Assembly (NCBI GenBank): GCA_015680905.1
Contig: CM027378.1
Span: forward strand, 54,027,501-54,091,500
Direction: 5' to 3'
DNA length: 64,000 bases
Origin: Coptis chinensis
Lineage: Eukaryota > Streptophyta > Magnoliopsida > Ranunculales > Ranunculaceae
Shown: positions 1-10,579 of the stretch, one piece after another
How positions within the stretch are numbered: position 1 is the first letter of the stretch
Layout: every line of letters starts with the position of its first letter
Notes under the pieces: model-generated
Database searches by the model: none
Seen by the model: the letters and a program-made list of their open reading frames with translations, nothing else
Told to the model about the DNA's origin: nothing
Made by a program: the position numbers and the translations under genes

Positions 1-343
1 AGTGAGAAACTGAGAACATCATAGGTGTATATTGGTGGCTTGGGTGTTGAGAACATTTATGTTGCAGAAACACAAGTTATATTGCAATGTATTGCAAAAC
101 CTGTTGATTTGGGCATGACTAAGTTATTGATTGAATCTGACACGGGCAACTGTTGTTCAAGGTAGTTGGAGGGAAGCAAATTTCAGTTCCCCAGAGTGAT
201 CAACTATTAAGACGTGTCTCAATGGTGGGAGCAGCAGACCAACCTTTCTTAACAACTAGAATTGCGTATTTTTCCTTTTCCTTTCATCGAATAAGTTAGA
301 CGCTTTTGTAAATCATGGCTATTCCTTATACCTTTGCCCTATT

Positions 344-436
344 AATACCGTGTGAGTCATTGCCTCACATATCAGATATTAAATTGATAAGAACAGATAC
401 TACACTTGATCTTAGCCAAAAGGCCGAGAAAGATAT
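344..436 (-). pseudogene. U2: U2 snRNA copy 1, 3'-deleted
   Basis: Only the 5' half of U2 remains: the 5' end, branch-point-pairing GTAGTA and stem-loop IIa are recognisable. The Sm site, the 3' stem-loops and part of the downstream spacer are missing, apparently through one deletion of roughly 230 bp relative to unit 7. The 5' end reads ATATCTTTCTCGG instead of ATACCTTTCTCGG. The USE at about 505-515 is intact. Without an Sm site it could not form a normal snRNP. Confidence 0.9.
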
Positions 437-1202
437 GAATTGCTTATTGTTCCTTGTCTGCTTTTGTATCCTATTGCTTTGCAAATATATTTTGTACAGA
501 GCCGATGTGGGAGTAAACACATAGTTTGTGTACAAGTTACAACACTTTCTTGGACGTAAGAATAATATTCTAACGTAAACAAACATTACATAAATCCTGG
601 AAAAAGTTGTAATCCACAAGGTTAAGAATGTGAACAGATCGTATATGCACACAGACAGAAAGAGAGAATGAAGTGTCAAGATAATTATGCTTCGATTTAA
701 ACAGTCAAGAGATGCATATTTAGGATGGGAACTCGGGCAATTCAGGTTGGGGTGGTGTATTCAGAGACAACAGTGAGAAGTTGAGAACATCATAGGTGTA
801 TATTGGTGGCTTGGGTGTTGAGAACAATTATATTGCAGAAACACAAGTCATAGTGCAATGTATTGCAAATGCAGTTGATTTGGGCATGACTAAGTTATTG
901 ATCGAATCTGACTTGGGCAACTGTTGTTCAAGGTAGTTGGAGGGAAGCAAATTTTAGTGCCCCAGAGTAATAAACTATTAAGACGTGTCTCAATGGGGGG
1001 AGAAGTAGACCAACCTTTCTTACTAGAATTGCGTATTTTTATTTTTCCTTTCATCCAATAGGTTAGACGCTTTTGTAAATCACGCTTTCGTAAATCATGG
1101 CTATTGCGTATGCCTTCGCCCTATTTATTTCTTTAAACCCATAGTTCTTTTCTTCCGTTATGAGCAAGCAGCTTTTGCATGTTAATAATTTTCATTGATT
1201 TG

Positions 1203-1398
1203 GTAGGGCGAGCTAGGCCCAAGCTGTAGTGCAACGAATGGGAGACTCTTGAAGGACTCAATAGCAAGCTATTGTGGCAAACCTCTCCCAATCAAAAATT
1301 AATTTCATTTCGTGTGAGGCATTGCCTCACATATCAGATATTAAACTGATAAGAACAGATACTACACTTGATCTTAGCCAAAAGGCCGAGAAAGGTAT
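1203..1398 (-). ncRNA. U2: U2 snRNA copy 2 (best preserved)
   Basis: U2 is the spliceosomal RNA that pairs with the intron branch site. This copy has the canonical 5' end ATACCTTTCTCGG, the branch-pairing GTAGTA, stem-loops IIa/IIb, an Sm site of type AATTTTTGA and 3' stem-loops ending in CGCCCTACC, 196 nt in all. The USE 67-77 bp upstream is perfect. I see no damaging change in the conserved 5' half. It is the copy most likely to be functional. Confidence 0.93.
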
Positions 1399-1464
1399 GA
1401 ATTGCTTATTATTCAATGTCTTCTTTTGTGTCCTATTGCTCTTCAAATATATCTTGTACGTAGC

Positions 1465-1475
1465 CGATGTGGGAG
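1465..1475 (-). promoter_or_regulatory. USE of U2 copy 2
   Basis: On the minus strand this reads CTCCCACATCG, matching the plant snRNA Upstream Sequence Element RTCCCACATCG at 10 of 11 positions. It lies 67-77 bp upstream of the U2 5' end. A weak TATA-like GGACACAAAA lies about 30 bp upstream of the start; an AT-rich run at about -50 is too far away to be the TATA box. The USE-to-TATA spacing of about 32 bp is the RNA polymerase II arrangement. Confidence 0.8.
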
Positions 1476-2164
1476 TAAACACACATAGTTTGTGTACAAG
1501 TCACATCACGCCCTTGGACGTAAGAATGATATTTTAACATAAACGAACATAACATGAATTCTGGAAAAAGTTGTAATCCACAAGGTTAAGAATGTGAGCG
1601 GATCGTATATGCACACAGACAGAAAAAGAGAATGAAGTGTCAAGAAAATTATGCTTTGATTTAAACAGTCAAGATATGCATATTTAGGTTGGGGAACTCA
1701 GGCAATTCAGGTTGGGGTGGTGTATTCAGAGACAACAATGAGAAACAGAGAACATCGTAGGTTTATATTGGTGGCTTGGGTGTTGAGAACAGTTATGCTG
1801 CAGAAACACAAGTCATAGTGCAATGTATTGCTATAGTAGTTGATTTGAGCATGACTAAGTTATTGATGAAATCTTACTCGGGCAACTGTTGTTCAAGGTA
1901 GTTGGAGGGAAGCAAATTTCAGTACCCCAGAGTGGTCAACTATTAAGACGTGTCTCATTGGTGGGAGCAGCAGACCAACCTTTCTAAACAACTAGAATTG
2001 CATATTTTTCTTTTTCCTTTAATCCAGTAAGTTATACGCTTTTGTAAATCATGGCTATTCCGTATACCTTCGCCCTATTTATTTATTCAAAATTTCACAT
2101 CCATTGTTCTTTTCTTTCATTTTGAGCAAGCAGCTTCTGCATGTTAATCATTTTCAATTATTTG

Positions 2165-2360
2165 GAAGGGCGAGCCAAGCCCAAGGAGTAGTGCAACGAA
2201 TGGGCGACTCTTGAAGGACTCAATAGCAATTTATTATGGCAAACCTCCCCCAATCAAAAATTAATTTAATACCGTGTGAGGCATTGCCTCACATATCAGA
2301 TATTAAACTGAGAAGAACAGATACTACACTTGATCTTAGCCAAAAGGCCGAGAAAGGTAT
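2165..2360 (-). ncRNA. U2: U2 snRNA copy 3
   Basis: Full length (196 nt) with canonical 5' end, intact branch-pairing GTAGTA, Sm site and perfect USE. One change is seen in the stem IIa strand (TTATCAG becomes TTCTCAG), and the 3' end reads CGCCCTTCC. Possibly functional. It pairs with copy 9 in the higher-order repeat; both units lack part of the distal spacer found in the others. Confidence 0.9.
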
Positions 2361-3111
2361 GAATTGCTTATTGTTTAATGTCAGGTTTTGTATCGTATTG
2401 CTCTGCAAATATATTTTGTATGTAGCCGATGTGGGAGTAAACACATAGTTTGTTTACAAGTCACAGCAAGCCCTTGGATGTAAGAATTATATTCTAACAT
2501 AAACGAACATAACATAAATCCTAGTCCACAAGGTTAAGAATGTGAACGGATCGTAAATGCACACAGACAGAAAGAGAGAATGAAGTTTCAAGATAATTAT
2601 GCTTTGATTTAAATAGTCAAGAGATGCATATTTAGGTTGGGAACTCGGGCAATTCAGGTTGGGGTGGTGTATTCTGAGACAACAGTGAGAAACAGAGAAC
2701 ATTATAGGTGTATATTGGTGGCTTGGGGGTTGAGAACAGTTATGTTGCAGACACAAAAGTCATAGTGCAATGTATTACAAAAGCAGTTGATTTGGGAATA
2801 ACTAATTTATTGATCGAATCTGACTCGGGCAACTGTTGTTCAAGGTAGTTGGAGGGAAGCAAATTTCAGTGCCCCAGAGTGATCAATTATTAAGATGTGT
2901 CTAAATGGTGGGAGCAGTAGACCAACCTTTCTAAACAACTAGAATTGCGTATTTTTCTTTTTCCTTTCTTCCAATAAGTTAGATGCTTTTGTAAATCAAG
3001 GCTATTCCGTATACCTTCGCCCTACTTATTTATTCAAAGTTTCAAACCCATAGTTATTTTCTTTCATTTTGAGCAAGCAGCATTTGCATGTTAATAATTT
3101 TCATTGATTTA

Positions 3112-3307
3112 GTAGGGCGAGCCAGGCCCAAAGAGTAGTGCAACGAATGGGAGACTCTTGAAGGACTCAATAGCAAGCTATTATGGCAAACCTCCCCCAA
3201 TCAAAAATTAATTTAATACCGTGTGAGGCATTGCCTCACATATAAGATATTAAACTGATAAATACAGATACTACACTTGATATTAGCTAAAAGGCCGAGA
3301 AAGGTAT
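3112..3307 (-). pseudogene. U2: U2 snRNA copy 4, decayed
   Basis: Full length, and the branch-pairing GTAGTA is present. The otherwise invariant GGCTAAGATC near nucleotides 20-30, which pairs with U6, is altered at two positions. Stem IIa has further changes, and the USE is damaged at two positions (fwd CAATGTGAGAG). Probably a non-functional copy. It shares diagnostic changes with copy 10. Confidence 0.85.
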
Positions 3308-4080
3308 GAATTGTTTATTGTTCAATGTCTGCTTTTGTATCCTATTGCTCTTCAAATATATTTTGTACGTAGCCAATGTGAGAGTAAACACACATAGTCT
3401 TTGTACAAGTCGCAGCACTCCCTTGGACGTAAGAATGATATTCAAACATAAACTAACATAACATAAATCCAAGAAAAAGTTGTAATCCACAAGGTTAAGA
3501 ATGTGAACGGATCGTATATGCACACAGACAGAAAGACAGAATAAAGTCTCAAGATAATTATGCTTCGAATTAAACAATCAAGAGATTCAGATTTAGGCTG
3601 GGGAAAGCGGGCAATTCAGGTTGGGGTGGTGTATTCAGAGACAACAGTGAGAAACTGAGAACATCATAGGTTTATATTGGTGGCTTGGGTGTTGAGAGCA
3701 GTTATGTTTTAGAAACACAAGTCATAGTGCAATGTATTACAAAAGCAGTTGATTTGGGCATGACTAAGTTATTGATCGAATCTGACTCGGGCAACTGTTG
3801 TTCAAAGTAGTTGGATTGAAGCAAATTTCAGTGCCCCAGTGTAATCAGCTATTAAGACGTGTCTTAATTTTGGGAGCAACAGACCAACCTTTCTTAATTA
3901 CTAGAATTGCGTATTTTTCTCTTTCCTTTCATCCAATAGGTTATACGCTTTAGTAAATCACGCTTTTGTAATTCATGGCTATTGCGTATGCCTTCGCCCT
4001 ATTTAATTATTCAAACCCATAGTTCTTTTCTTTCTTTATGAGCAGGCAGCTTTTGCGTACTAATAATTTTCATTGATTTG

Positions 4081-4276
4081 GTTGGGCGAGCAAGGCCCAA
4101 GCAGTAGTGCAACAAATGGGCGACCCTTGAAGGACTCAATAGCAATCTAATATGGCAAACCTCCCCCAATCAAAAATTAATTTAATATCGTGTGAGGCAA
4201 TGCCTCACATATCAGATATTAAACTAATAAGAACAGATACAACACTTGATCTTAGCCAACCGGCCGAGAAAGGTTT
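4081..4276 (-). pseudogene. U2: U2 snRNA copy 5, branch-pairing variant
   Basis: Full length with intact USE. The branch-point-pairing element reads GTTGTA instead of GTAGTA, the 5' end reads AAACC instead of ATACC, and the 5' stem-loop is altered next to GGCC. The same GTTGTA is found in copy 11, so it predates the six-unit duplication. It may be a non-functional copy, or a variant with different branch-site pairing. Confidence 0.85.
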
Positions 4277-5042
4277 GAATTGCTTATTGTTCAATATCTG
4301 CTTTTCTATCCTATTGCTCTGCAAATATATTTGGTACGTAACCGATGTGGGAGTAAACACATAGTTTGTGTACAAGTCACAGCACGTCCTTGGACGTAAG
4401 AATGATATTCTAACATAAATGAACATAACATAAATCCTGGAAAAAGTTGTAATCAACAAGGTTAAGAATGTTGACGGATCGTATATACACACAGACAGAA
4501 AGAGAGAATGAAGTCTCAAGATAATTATGCTTTGATTTAAACAGTCAAGAGATGCATATTTAGGTTGGGAACTCGGGCAATTCAGGTTGGGGTGGTGTAT
4601 TCAGAGACAACATTGAGAGACATAGAACATCATAGGTGTATATTTCTGGCTTGGGTGTTGAGAACAATTACGTTGCAGAAACACAAGTCATAGTGCAATG
4701 TATTGCGAAAGCAGTTTATTTGGGCATGACAAAGTTAATGATCAAATCTAACTCTGGCAACTGTTGTTCAAGCTAGTTGGAGGGAAGCAAATTTCAGTGC
4801 CCCAGAGTGGTAAACTATTAAGATGTGTCTTAATGGAGGGAGCAGCAGACCAACCTTTCTTACTATAATTGCGTATTTTCCTTTTTCCTTTCATCCAATA
4901 GGTTAGACGCTTTTGTAAATCACGCTTTTGTAAATCATGGCTATTGCGTACGCCTTCGCCCTATTTATTTTTTAAAACCCATAGTTCTTTTCTTTCGTTA
5001 TGAGCAAGCAGCTTTTGCATGTTAATTATTTTAATTGATTTG

Positions 5043-5238
5043 GTAGGGCAAGCCAGGCCCAAGCAGAAGTGCAACGAATGGGCGACTCTTGAAGGACTCA
5101 ATAGCAAGCTATTGTTGAAAACCTCCCCAAGTCAAAAATTAATTTAATATCGTGTGAGGCAATGCCTCACATATCAGATATTAAACTGATAAGAACAGAT
5201 ACTACACTTGATCTTAGCCAAAAGACAGAGAAAGGTAT
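5043..5238 (-). ncRNA. U2: U2 snRNA copy 6
   Basis: Full length with canonical 5' end and intact branch-pairing GTAGTA and Sm site. Stem-loop I is altered (CTCTGTCTTTTGG in place of CTCGGCCTTTTGG), and the USE carries one change (fwd CGATGAGGGAG). This is unit F of the six-unit period and has no partner within the window. Function is doubtful. Confidence 0.87.
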
Positions 5239-6001
5239 GAATTGCTTATTGTTCAATGTCAGCTTTTGTATCCTATTGCTCTGCAAATATATTTTGTACG
5301 TAGCCGATGAGGGAGTAAACACATAGTTGGTGTACAAGTCACAGCACGCCCTTGGATGTAAGAATGATATTCTAACATAAACGAACATAACATAAATCCT
5401 GGAAAAAGTTGTAATCCACAAGGTGAAGAATGTGAACGGATCGAAAATGCACACAGACAGAAAGTGAGAATGAAGTCTCAAGATAATTATGCTTTGATTT
5501 AAAGAGTCAAGAGATGCATATTTAGGTTGGGAAGTCGGGCAATTCAGTTTGGGGTGGTGTATTCAGAGACAACAGTGAGAAACATAGAACATCATAGGTG
5601 TATATTGGTGGCATGGGTGTTGAGAACAGTTATGTTGCAGAAACACAAGTCATAGTGCAATGTATTGCAAAAGCAGTTGATTTGGGAATGACTAAGTTAT
5701 TGATCGAATCTAACTCGGGCGACTGTTGTTCAAGCTAGTTGGAGGGAATCAAATTTCATTACCCCAGAGTGATCAGGTATTAAGACTTGTCTCAATGGTG
5801 GGAGCAGTAGACCAACCTTTCTTAACAACTAGAATTGCGTATTTTTCATTTTCCCTTCATCCAATAAGTTAGACGCTTTTGTAAATCATGGCTATTTCGT
5901 ATACCTTCGCGTTATTTATTTATTCAAAGTTTCGAACCCATAGTACTTTTCTTTCGTTTTGAGCAAGCAGCTTTTCCATGTTAATAATTTTCATTGATTT
6001 G

Positions 6002-6197
6002 GTAGGGCGAGCCAGGCCCAAGGACTAGTGCAACGAATGGGCGACTCTTGAAGGACTCAAGAGCAAGCTATTATGGCAAACCTACCACAATCAAAAATTA
6101 ATTTAATACCGTGTGAGGCATTGCCTCACATATCAAATATTAAACTGATAAGAACAAATAATACACTTGATCTTAGCCAAAAGGCTGAGAAAGGTAT
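6002..6197 (-). pseudogene. U2: U2 snRNA copy 7, branch-pairing variant
   Basis: Full length with intact USE. The branch-pairing element reads GTATTA, and the following stem IIa region also has changes. It corresponds to copy 1 in the higher-order repeat but keeps the 3' half that copy 1 lost, so that deletion happened after the block duplication. Confidence 0.85.
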
Positions 6198-6963
6198 GAA
6201 TTGCTTATTATTCCTTGTCTTCTTTTGTATCATATTACTTTGCAAATATATTTTGTACGTAGCCGATGTGGGAGTAAACACATAGTTTGTGTACAAGTCA
6301 CAGCACTTTCTTGGACGTAGGAATAATATTCTAACATAAACAAACATAACATAAATCCTGGTAAAAGTTGTAATCCACAAGGTTAAGAATGTGAACTGAT
6401 CGTATTTGCACACAGACAGAAAGAGGGAATGAAGTGTCAAGATAATTATGCTTTGATTTAAACACTCAAGAGATGGATATTTAGGTTGGGAACTTGGGCA
6501 ATTCAGGTTAGGGTGGTGTATTCAGAGACAACAGTGAGAGACTGAGAATATCATAGGTGTATATTGGTGGCTTGGGTGTTGAGAACAATTATATTGTAGA
6601 AACACAAGTCATAGTGCAATGTATTGCAAATGCAGTTGATTTGGGCATGACTAAGTTATTGATCGAACCTGACTCGGGCAACTGTTGTTCAAGCTAGTTG
6701 GAGGGAAGCAAATTTTAGTGCCCCAGAGTGATAAACTATTAAGATGTGTCTCATTCGAGGGAGACGCAGACCAACCTTTCTTACTGGAATTGCGTATTTT
6801 TATTTTTCCTTTCATCCAATAGGTTAGACGCTTTTGTAAATCACGCTTTCGTAAATCATGGCTATTGCGTATGCCTTCGCCCTATTGATTTCTTTAAACC
6901 CATAGTTCTTTTCTTCCGTTATGAGCAAGCAGCATTTGCATGTTAATAATTTTCATTGACTTG

Positions 6964-7159
6964 GTTAGGCGAGCCAGGCCCAAGCTGTAGTGCAACGAAT
7001 GGGCGACTCTTGAAGGACTCAATAGCAAGCTATTGTGGCAAACCTTTCCCAATCAAAAATTAATTTAATATCATGTGAGGCATTGCCTCACATATCAGAT
7101 ATTAAACTGATAAGAACAGATACTACACTTGATCTTAACCAAAAGGCCGAGAAAGGTAT
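6964..7159 (-). ncRNA. U2: U2 snRNA copy 8
   Basis: Full length with canonical 5' end, intact GTAGTA, Sm site and USE. One conserved position differs (GGTTAAG instead of GGCTAAG), and the 3'-terminal segment reads CGCCTAACC. It is the partner of copy 2 and among the better-preserved copies, so it may be functional. Confidence 0.88.
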
Positions 7160-7925
7160 GAATTGCTTACTGTTCAACGTCTGCTTTTGTGTACTATTGC
7201 TCTTCAAATATATCTTGTACGTAGCCGATGTGGGAGTAAACACACATAGTTTGTGTACAAGTCACATCACGCCCTTGGACGTAAGAATAATATTCTAACA
7301 TAAATGAACATAACATAAATTCTGGAAAAAGTTGTAATCCACAAGGTTAAGAATGTGAGCGGATCGTATATGCACACAGACAGAAAGAGAGAATGAAGTG
7401 TCAAGAAAATTATGCTTTGATTTAAACAGTCAAGATATGCATATTTAGGTTGGGGAACTCGGGCAATTCAGGTTGGGGTGGTGTATTCAGAGACAACAGT
7501 GAGAAACTGAGAACATCATAGGTGTATATTGCTGGCTTGGGTGTTGAGAACAGTTATGTTGCAGAAACACAAGTCATAGTGCAATGTATTGCGATTGCAG
7601 TTGATTTGGGCATGACTAAGTTATTGATCGAATCTGACTTGGGCAACTGTTGTTCAAGGTAGTTGGAGGGAAGCAAATTTCAGTACCCCAGAGTGATCAA
7701 CTATTAAGACGTGTCTCAATAGTGGGAGCAGCAGACCAACCTTTCTAAACAACTAGAATTGCATATTTTTCTTTTTCCTTTAATGCAATAAGTTAGACGC
7801 TTTTGTAAATCATGGCTATTCCGTATACCTTCGCCCTATTTATTTATTCAAAATTTCACACCCATAGTTCTTTTCTTACGTTTTGAGCAAGCAGCTTTTG
7901 CATGTTAATAATTTTCAATTATTTG

Positions 7926-8121
7926 GAAAGGCGAGCCAGGCCCAAGGAGTACTGCAACGAATGGGCAACTCTTGAAGAACTCAATAGCAAGCTATTATGG
8001 CAAACCTCCCCCAATCAAAAATTAATTTAATACCGTGTGAGGCATTGCCTCACATATCAGATATTAAATTGATAAGAAAGGATACTACACTTTATCTTAG
8101 CCAAAAGGTCGAGAAAGGTAT
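7926..8121 (-). pseudogene. U2: U2 snRNA copy 9, decayed
   Basis: Full length with GTAGTA present. Stem-loop I, the segment pairing with U6 (GATAAAG for GATCAAG) and stem IIa carry changes, and the USE is damaged at two positions (fwd CGATATGGGCA). Probably transcriptionally weak or silent. It is the partner of copy 3. Confidence 0.85.
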
Positions 8122-8862
8122 GAATTGCTTATTGTTTAATGTCAGCTTTTGTATCGTATTGCTCTGCAAATATATTTTGTACGTAGTCGATATGGGCATA
8201 AACACATAGTTTGTGTCCAAGTCACAGCACGCCCTTGGACGTAAGAATTATATTCTAACATAAACGAACATAACATAAATCCTAGTCCATAAGGTTAAAA
8301 ATGTGAACAGATCGTAAATGCACACAGACAGAAGTAGAGAATGAAGTCTCAAGATAATTATGCTTTGCTTTATATAGTCAAGAGATGCATATTTAGGTTG
8401 GGAACTCGGGCAATTCAGGTTGGGGTGGTGTATTCAGAGACATGAGTGAGAAACTGAGAACATCATAGGTGTATATTGTTGGCTTGGGTGTTGAGAACAG
8501 TTATGTTGCAGACACACAAGTCATAGTGCAATGTATTACGAAAGTAGTTGATTTGGGAATAACTAAGTTATTGATCGAATCTGACTCGGGCAACTGTTGT
8601 TCAAGGTAGTTGGAGGGAAGCAAATTTCAGTGCCCCATAGTGATCAACTATTAAGACGTGTCTAAATGGTGAGAGCAGTAGACCAACCTTTCTAAACAAC
8701 TAGAATTGCGTATTTTTTCATCCAATAAGTTAGACGCTTTTGTAAATCAAGGCTATTCCGTATACCTTCGCCCTATTTATTTATTCAAAGTTTCAAACCC
8801 ATAGTTCTTTTCTTTCGTTTTGAGCAAACAGCTTTTGCATGTTAATAATTTGCATTGATTTG

Positions 8863-9058
8863 GTAGGGCGATCCAGGCCCAAAGAGTAGTGCAACGAATG
8901 GGCGACTCTTGAAGTACTCAGTAGCAAACTATTATGGCAAACTTCCTCCAATAAAAAATTAATTTAATACCGTGTGAGGCATTGCCTCACATATAAGATA
9001 TTAAACTGATAAAAACAGATACTGCACTTGACCTTAGCCAAAAGGCAGAGAAAGGTAT
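8863..9058 (-). pseudogene. U2: U2 snRNA copy 10, branch-pairing variant
   Basis: Full length with USE intact. The branch-pairing element reads GCAGTA, the U6-pairing stretch is altered (AAGGTCAAG), and stem-loop I is changed. It is the partner of copy 4. The unit is 25 bp shorter than the array norm because of a small spacer deletion. Confidence 0.85.
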
Positions 9059-9828
9059 GAATTGCTTATTGTTCAATGTCTGCTTTTGTATCCTATTGCT
9101 TTTCAAATATATTTTGTACGTAGCCGATGTGGGAGTAAACACACAGTCTGTGTACAAGTTGCAGCACGCCCTTATATGTAAGAATGATATTCTAACATTA
9201 ACTAACATAACATAAATCCAGGAAAAAGTTGTAATCCACAAGGTTAAGAATGTGAACGGATCATATATACACACAGACAGAAAGACAGAATAAAGTCTCA
9301 AGATAATTATGCTTTGAATTAAACAGTCAAGAGATTCAGATTTAGGTTGGGGAAAGCGGGCAATTCAGGTTGGGGTGGTGTATTCAGAGACAACAGTGAG
9401 AAACTAAGAACATCATAGGTGTATATTGGTGGCTTGGGTGTTGAGAACAGTTATGTTGTAGAAACACAAGTCATAGTGCAATGTATTGCAAAAGCAGTTG
9501 ACTTAGGCATGACTAAGTTATTGATCGAATCTGACTCGGGCAACTGTTGTTCAAGGTAGTTGAGGGAAGCAAATTTCAGTGCCCCAGTGTAATCAGCTAT
9601 TAAGACGTATCTTAATTGTGGGAGCAGCAAACCAACCTTTCTTAATTACTAGAATTACGTATTTTTCTCTTTCCTTTCATCCAATAGGTTATACACTTTA
9701 GTAAATCACCCTTTTGTAATTCATGGCTATTGCGTATGCCTTCGCCCTATTTAATTATTCAAACCCATTGTTCTTTTCTTTCTTTATGAGTAGGCAGCTT
9801 TTGCATACTAATAATATTCATTGATTTG

Positions 9829-10024
9829 GAAGGGCGAGCAAGGCCCAAGCAGTAGTGCGACGAATGGGCGACTCTTGAAGGACTCAATAGGAATCTAATA
9901 TGGCAAACCTCCCCAAATCAAAAATTAATTTAATATCGTGTGAGGCAATGCCTCACATATGAGATATTAAACTAATAAGAATAGATACAACACTTGATCT
10001 TAGCCAAATGGCCGAGAAAGGTAT
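9829..10024 (-). pseudogene. U2: U2 snRNA copy 11, variant with shortened promoter
   Basis: Full length, but the branch-pairing element reads GTTGTA as in copy 5 and stem-loop I is altered. About 9 bp are missing from the promoter between the USE and the TATA-like element. It is the last unit of the array. Confidence 0.85.
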
Positions 10025-10050
10025 GAATTGCTTATTGTTCAATATCTGCT

Positions 10051-10092
10051 TTTGTATCTGCAAATATATTTGGTACGTAACCGATGTGGGAG
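10051..10092 (-). promoter_or_regulatory. Shortened USE/TATA promoter of U2 copy 11
   Basis: USE at 10082-10092 (CTCCCACATCG on the minus strand) and TATA-like GATACAAA at 10051-10058. 23 bp separate them, against 32 bp in unit 6 (5273-5304). In plants about 33-34 bp between USE and TATA specifies RNA polymerase II and about 23-24 bp specifies polymerase III. The spacing is seen directly; any polymerase switch is inference. Confidence 0.6.
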
Positions 10093-10579
10093 TAAACACA
10101 TAGTTTGTGTACAAGTCACAGCATGCTCTTGGACGTAAGAATGATATTCTAACATAAACGAACATAACATAAATCCTGGAAAAAGTAGTAATCAACAAGG
10201 TTAAGAATGTGAACGGATTGTATATGCACACAGACAGAAAGAGAGAATGAAGTCTCAAAATAATTCTACTTTGATTTAAACAGTCAAGAGATGCATATTT
10301 AGGTTGGGAACTAGGGCAATTCAAGTTGGGGTGGTGTATTCAGAGACAACATTGAGAGACTGAGAACATCATAGGTGTATATTGGTGGCTTGGGTGTTGA
10401 GAACATTTATGTTGCAGAAACACAAGTCATAGTGCAATGTATTGCGAAAGCCGTTGATTTGGGCAGGACTAAGTTAATGGCCGAATCTGACTCGGGCAAC
10501 TGTTGTTCAAGCTAGTCGAGCCTCTTCAACATTTATACCGTTGTTCTTTTTCTCATCTACTAGTGTATAACGCTCCTGA

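Larger units (their letters stand above)
1..10516 (-). repeat. Tandem array of U2 snRNA gene units
   Basis: Eleven head-to-tail units each hold a U2 snRNA gene read on the minus strand. RNA 5' ends lie at 436, 1398, 2360, 3307, 4276, 5238, 6197, 7159, 8121, 9058 and 10024, a spacing of 937-969 bp. Each unit contains U2, its promoter and ~0.7 kb of conserved spacer. Units 1-5 share private variants with units 7-11, giving a six-unit higher-order period of about 5.75 kb. The array is cut by the left window edge and loses homology in mid-unit near 10516. Short open frames recurring in every unit are by-products of the repeated RNA gene and spacer. Confidence 0.95.

Noticed and set aside
1444-1455. 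AAATATAT run as the U2 TATA box
   Set aside because: It lies about 50 bp upstream of the RNA start, too far. The weaker GATACAAA-like element near -30 has the right spacing to the USE.
315-10324. Recurring 70-aa plus-strand and 104-aa minus-strand open frames in each array unit
   Set aside because: They overlay the U2 RNA gene, its promoter and spacer. They recur only because the unit recurs, and the conserved part is explained by U2 structure.
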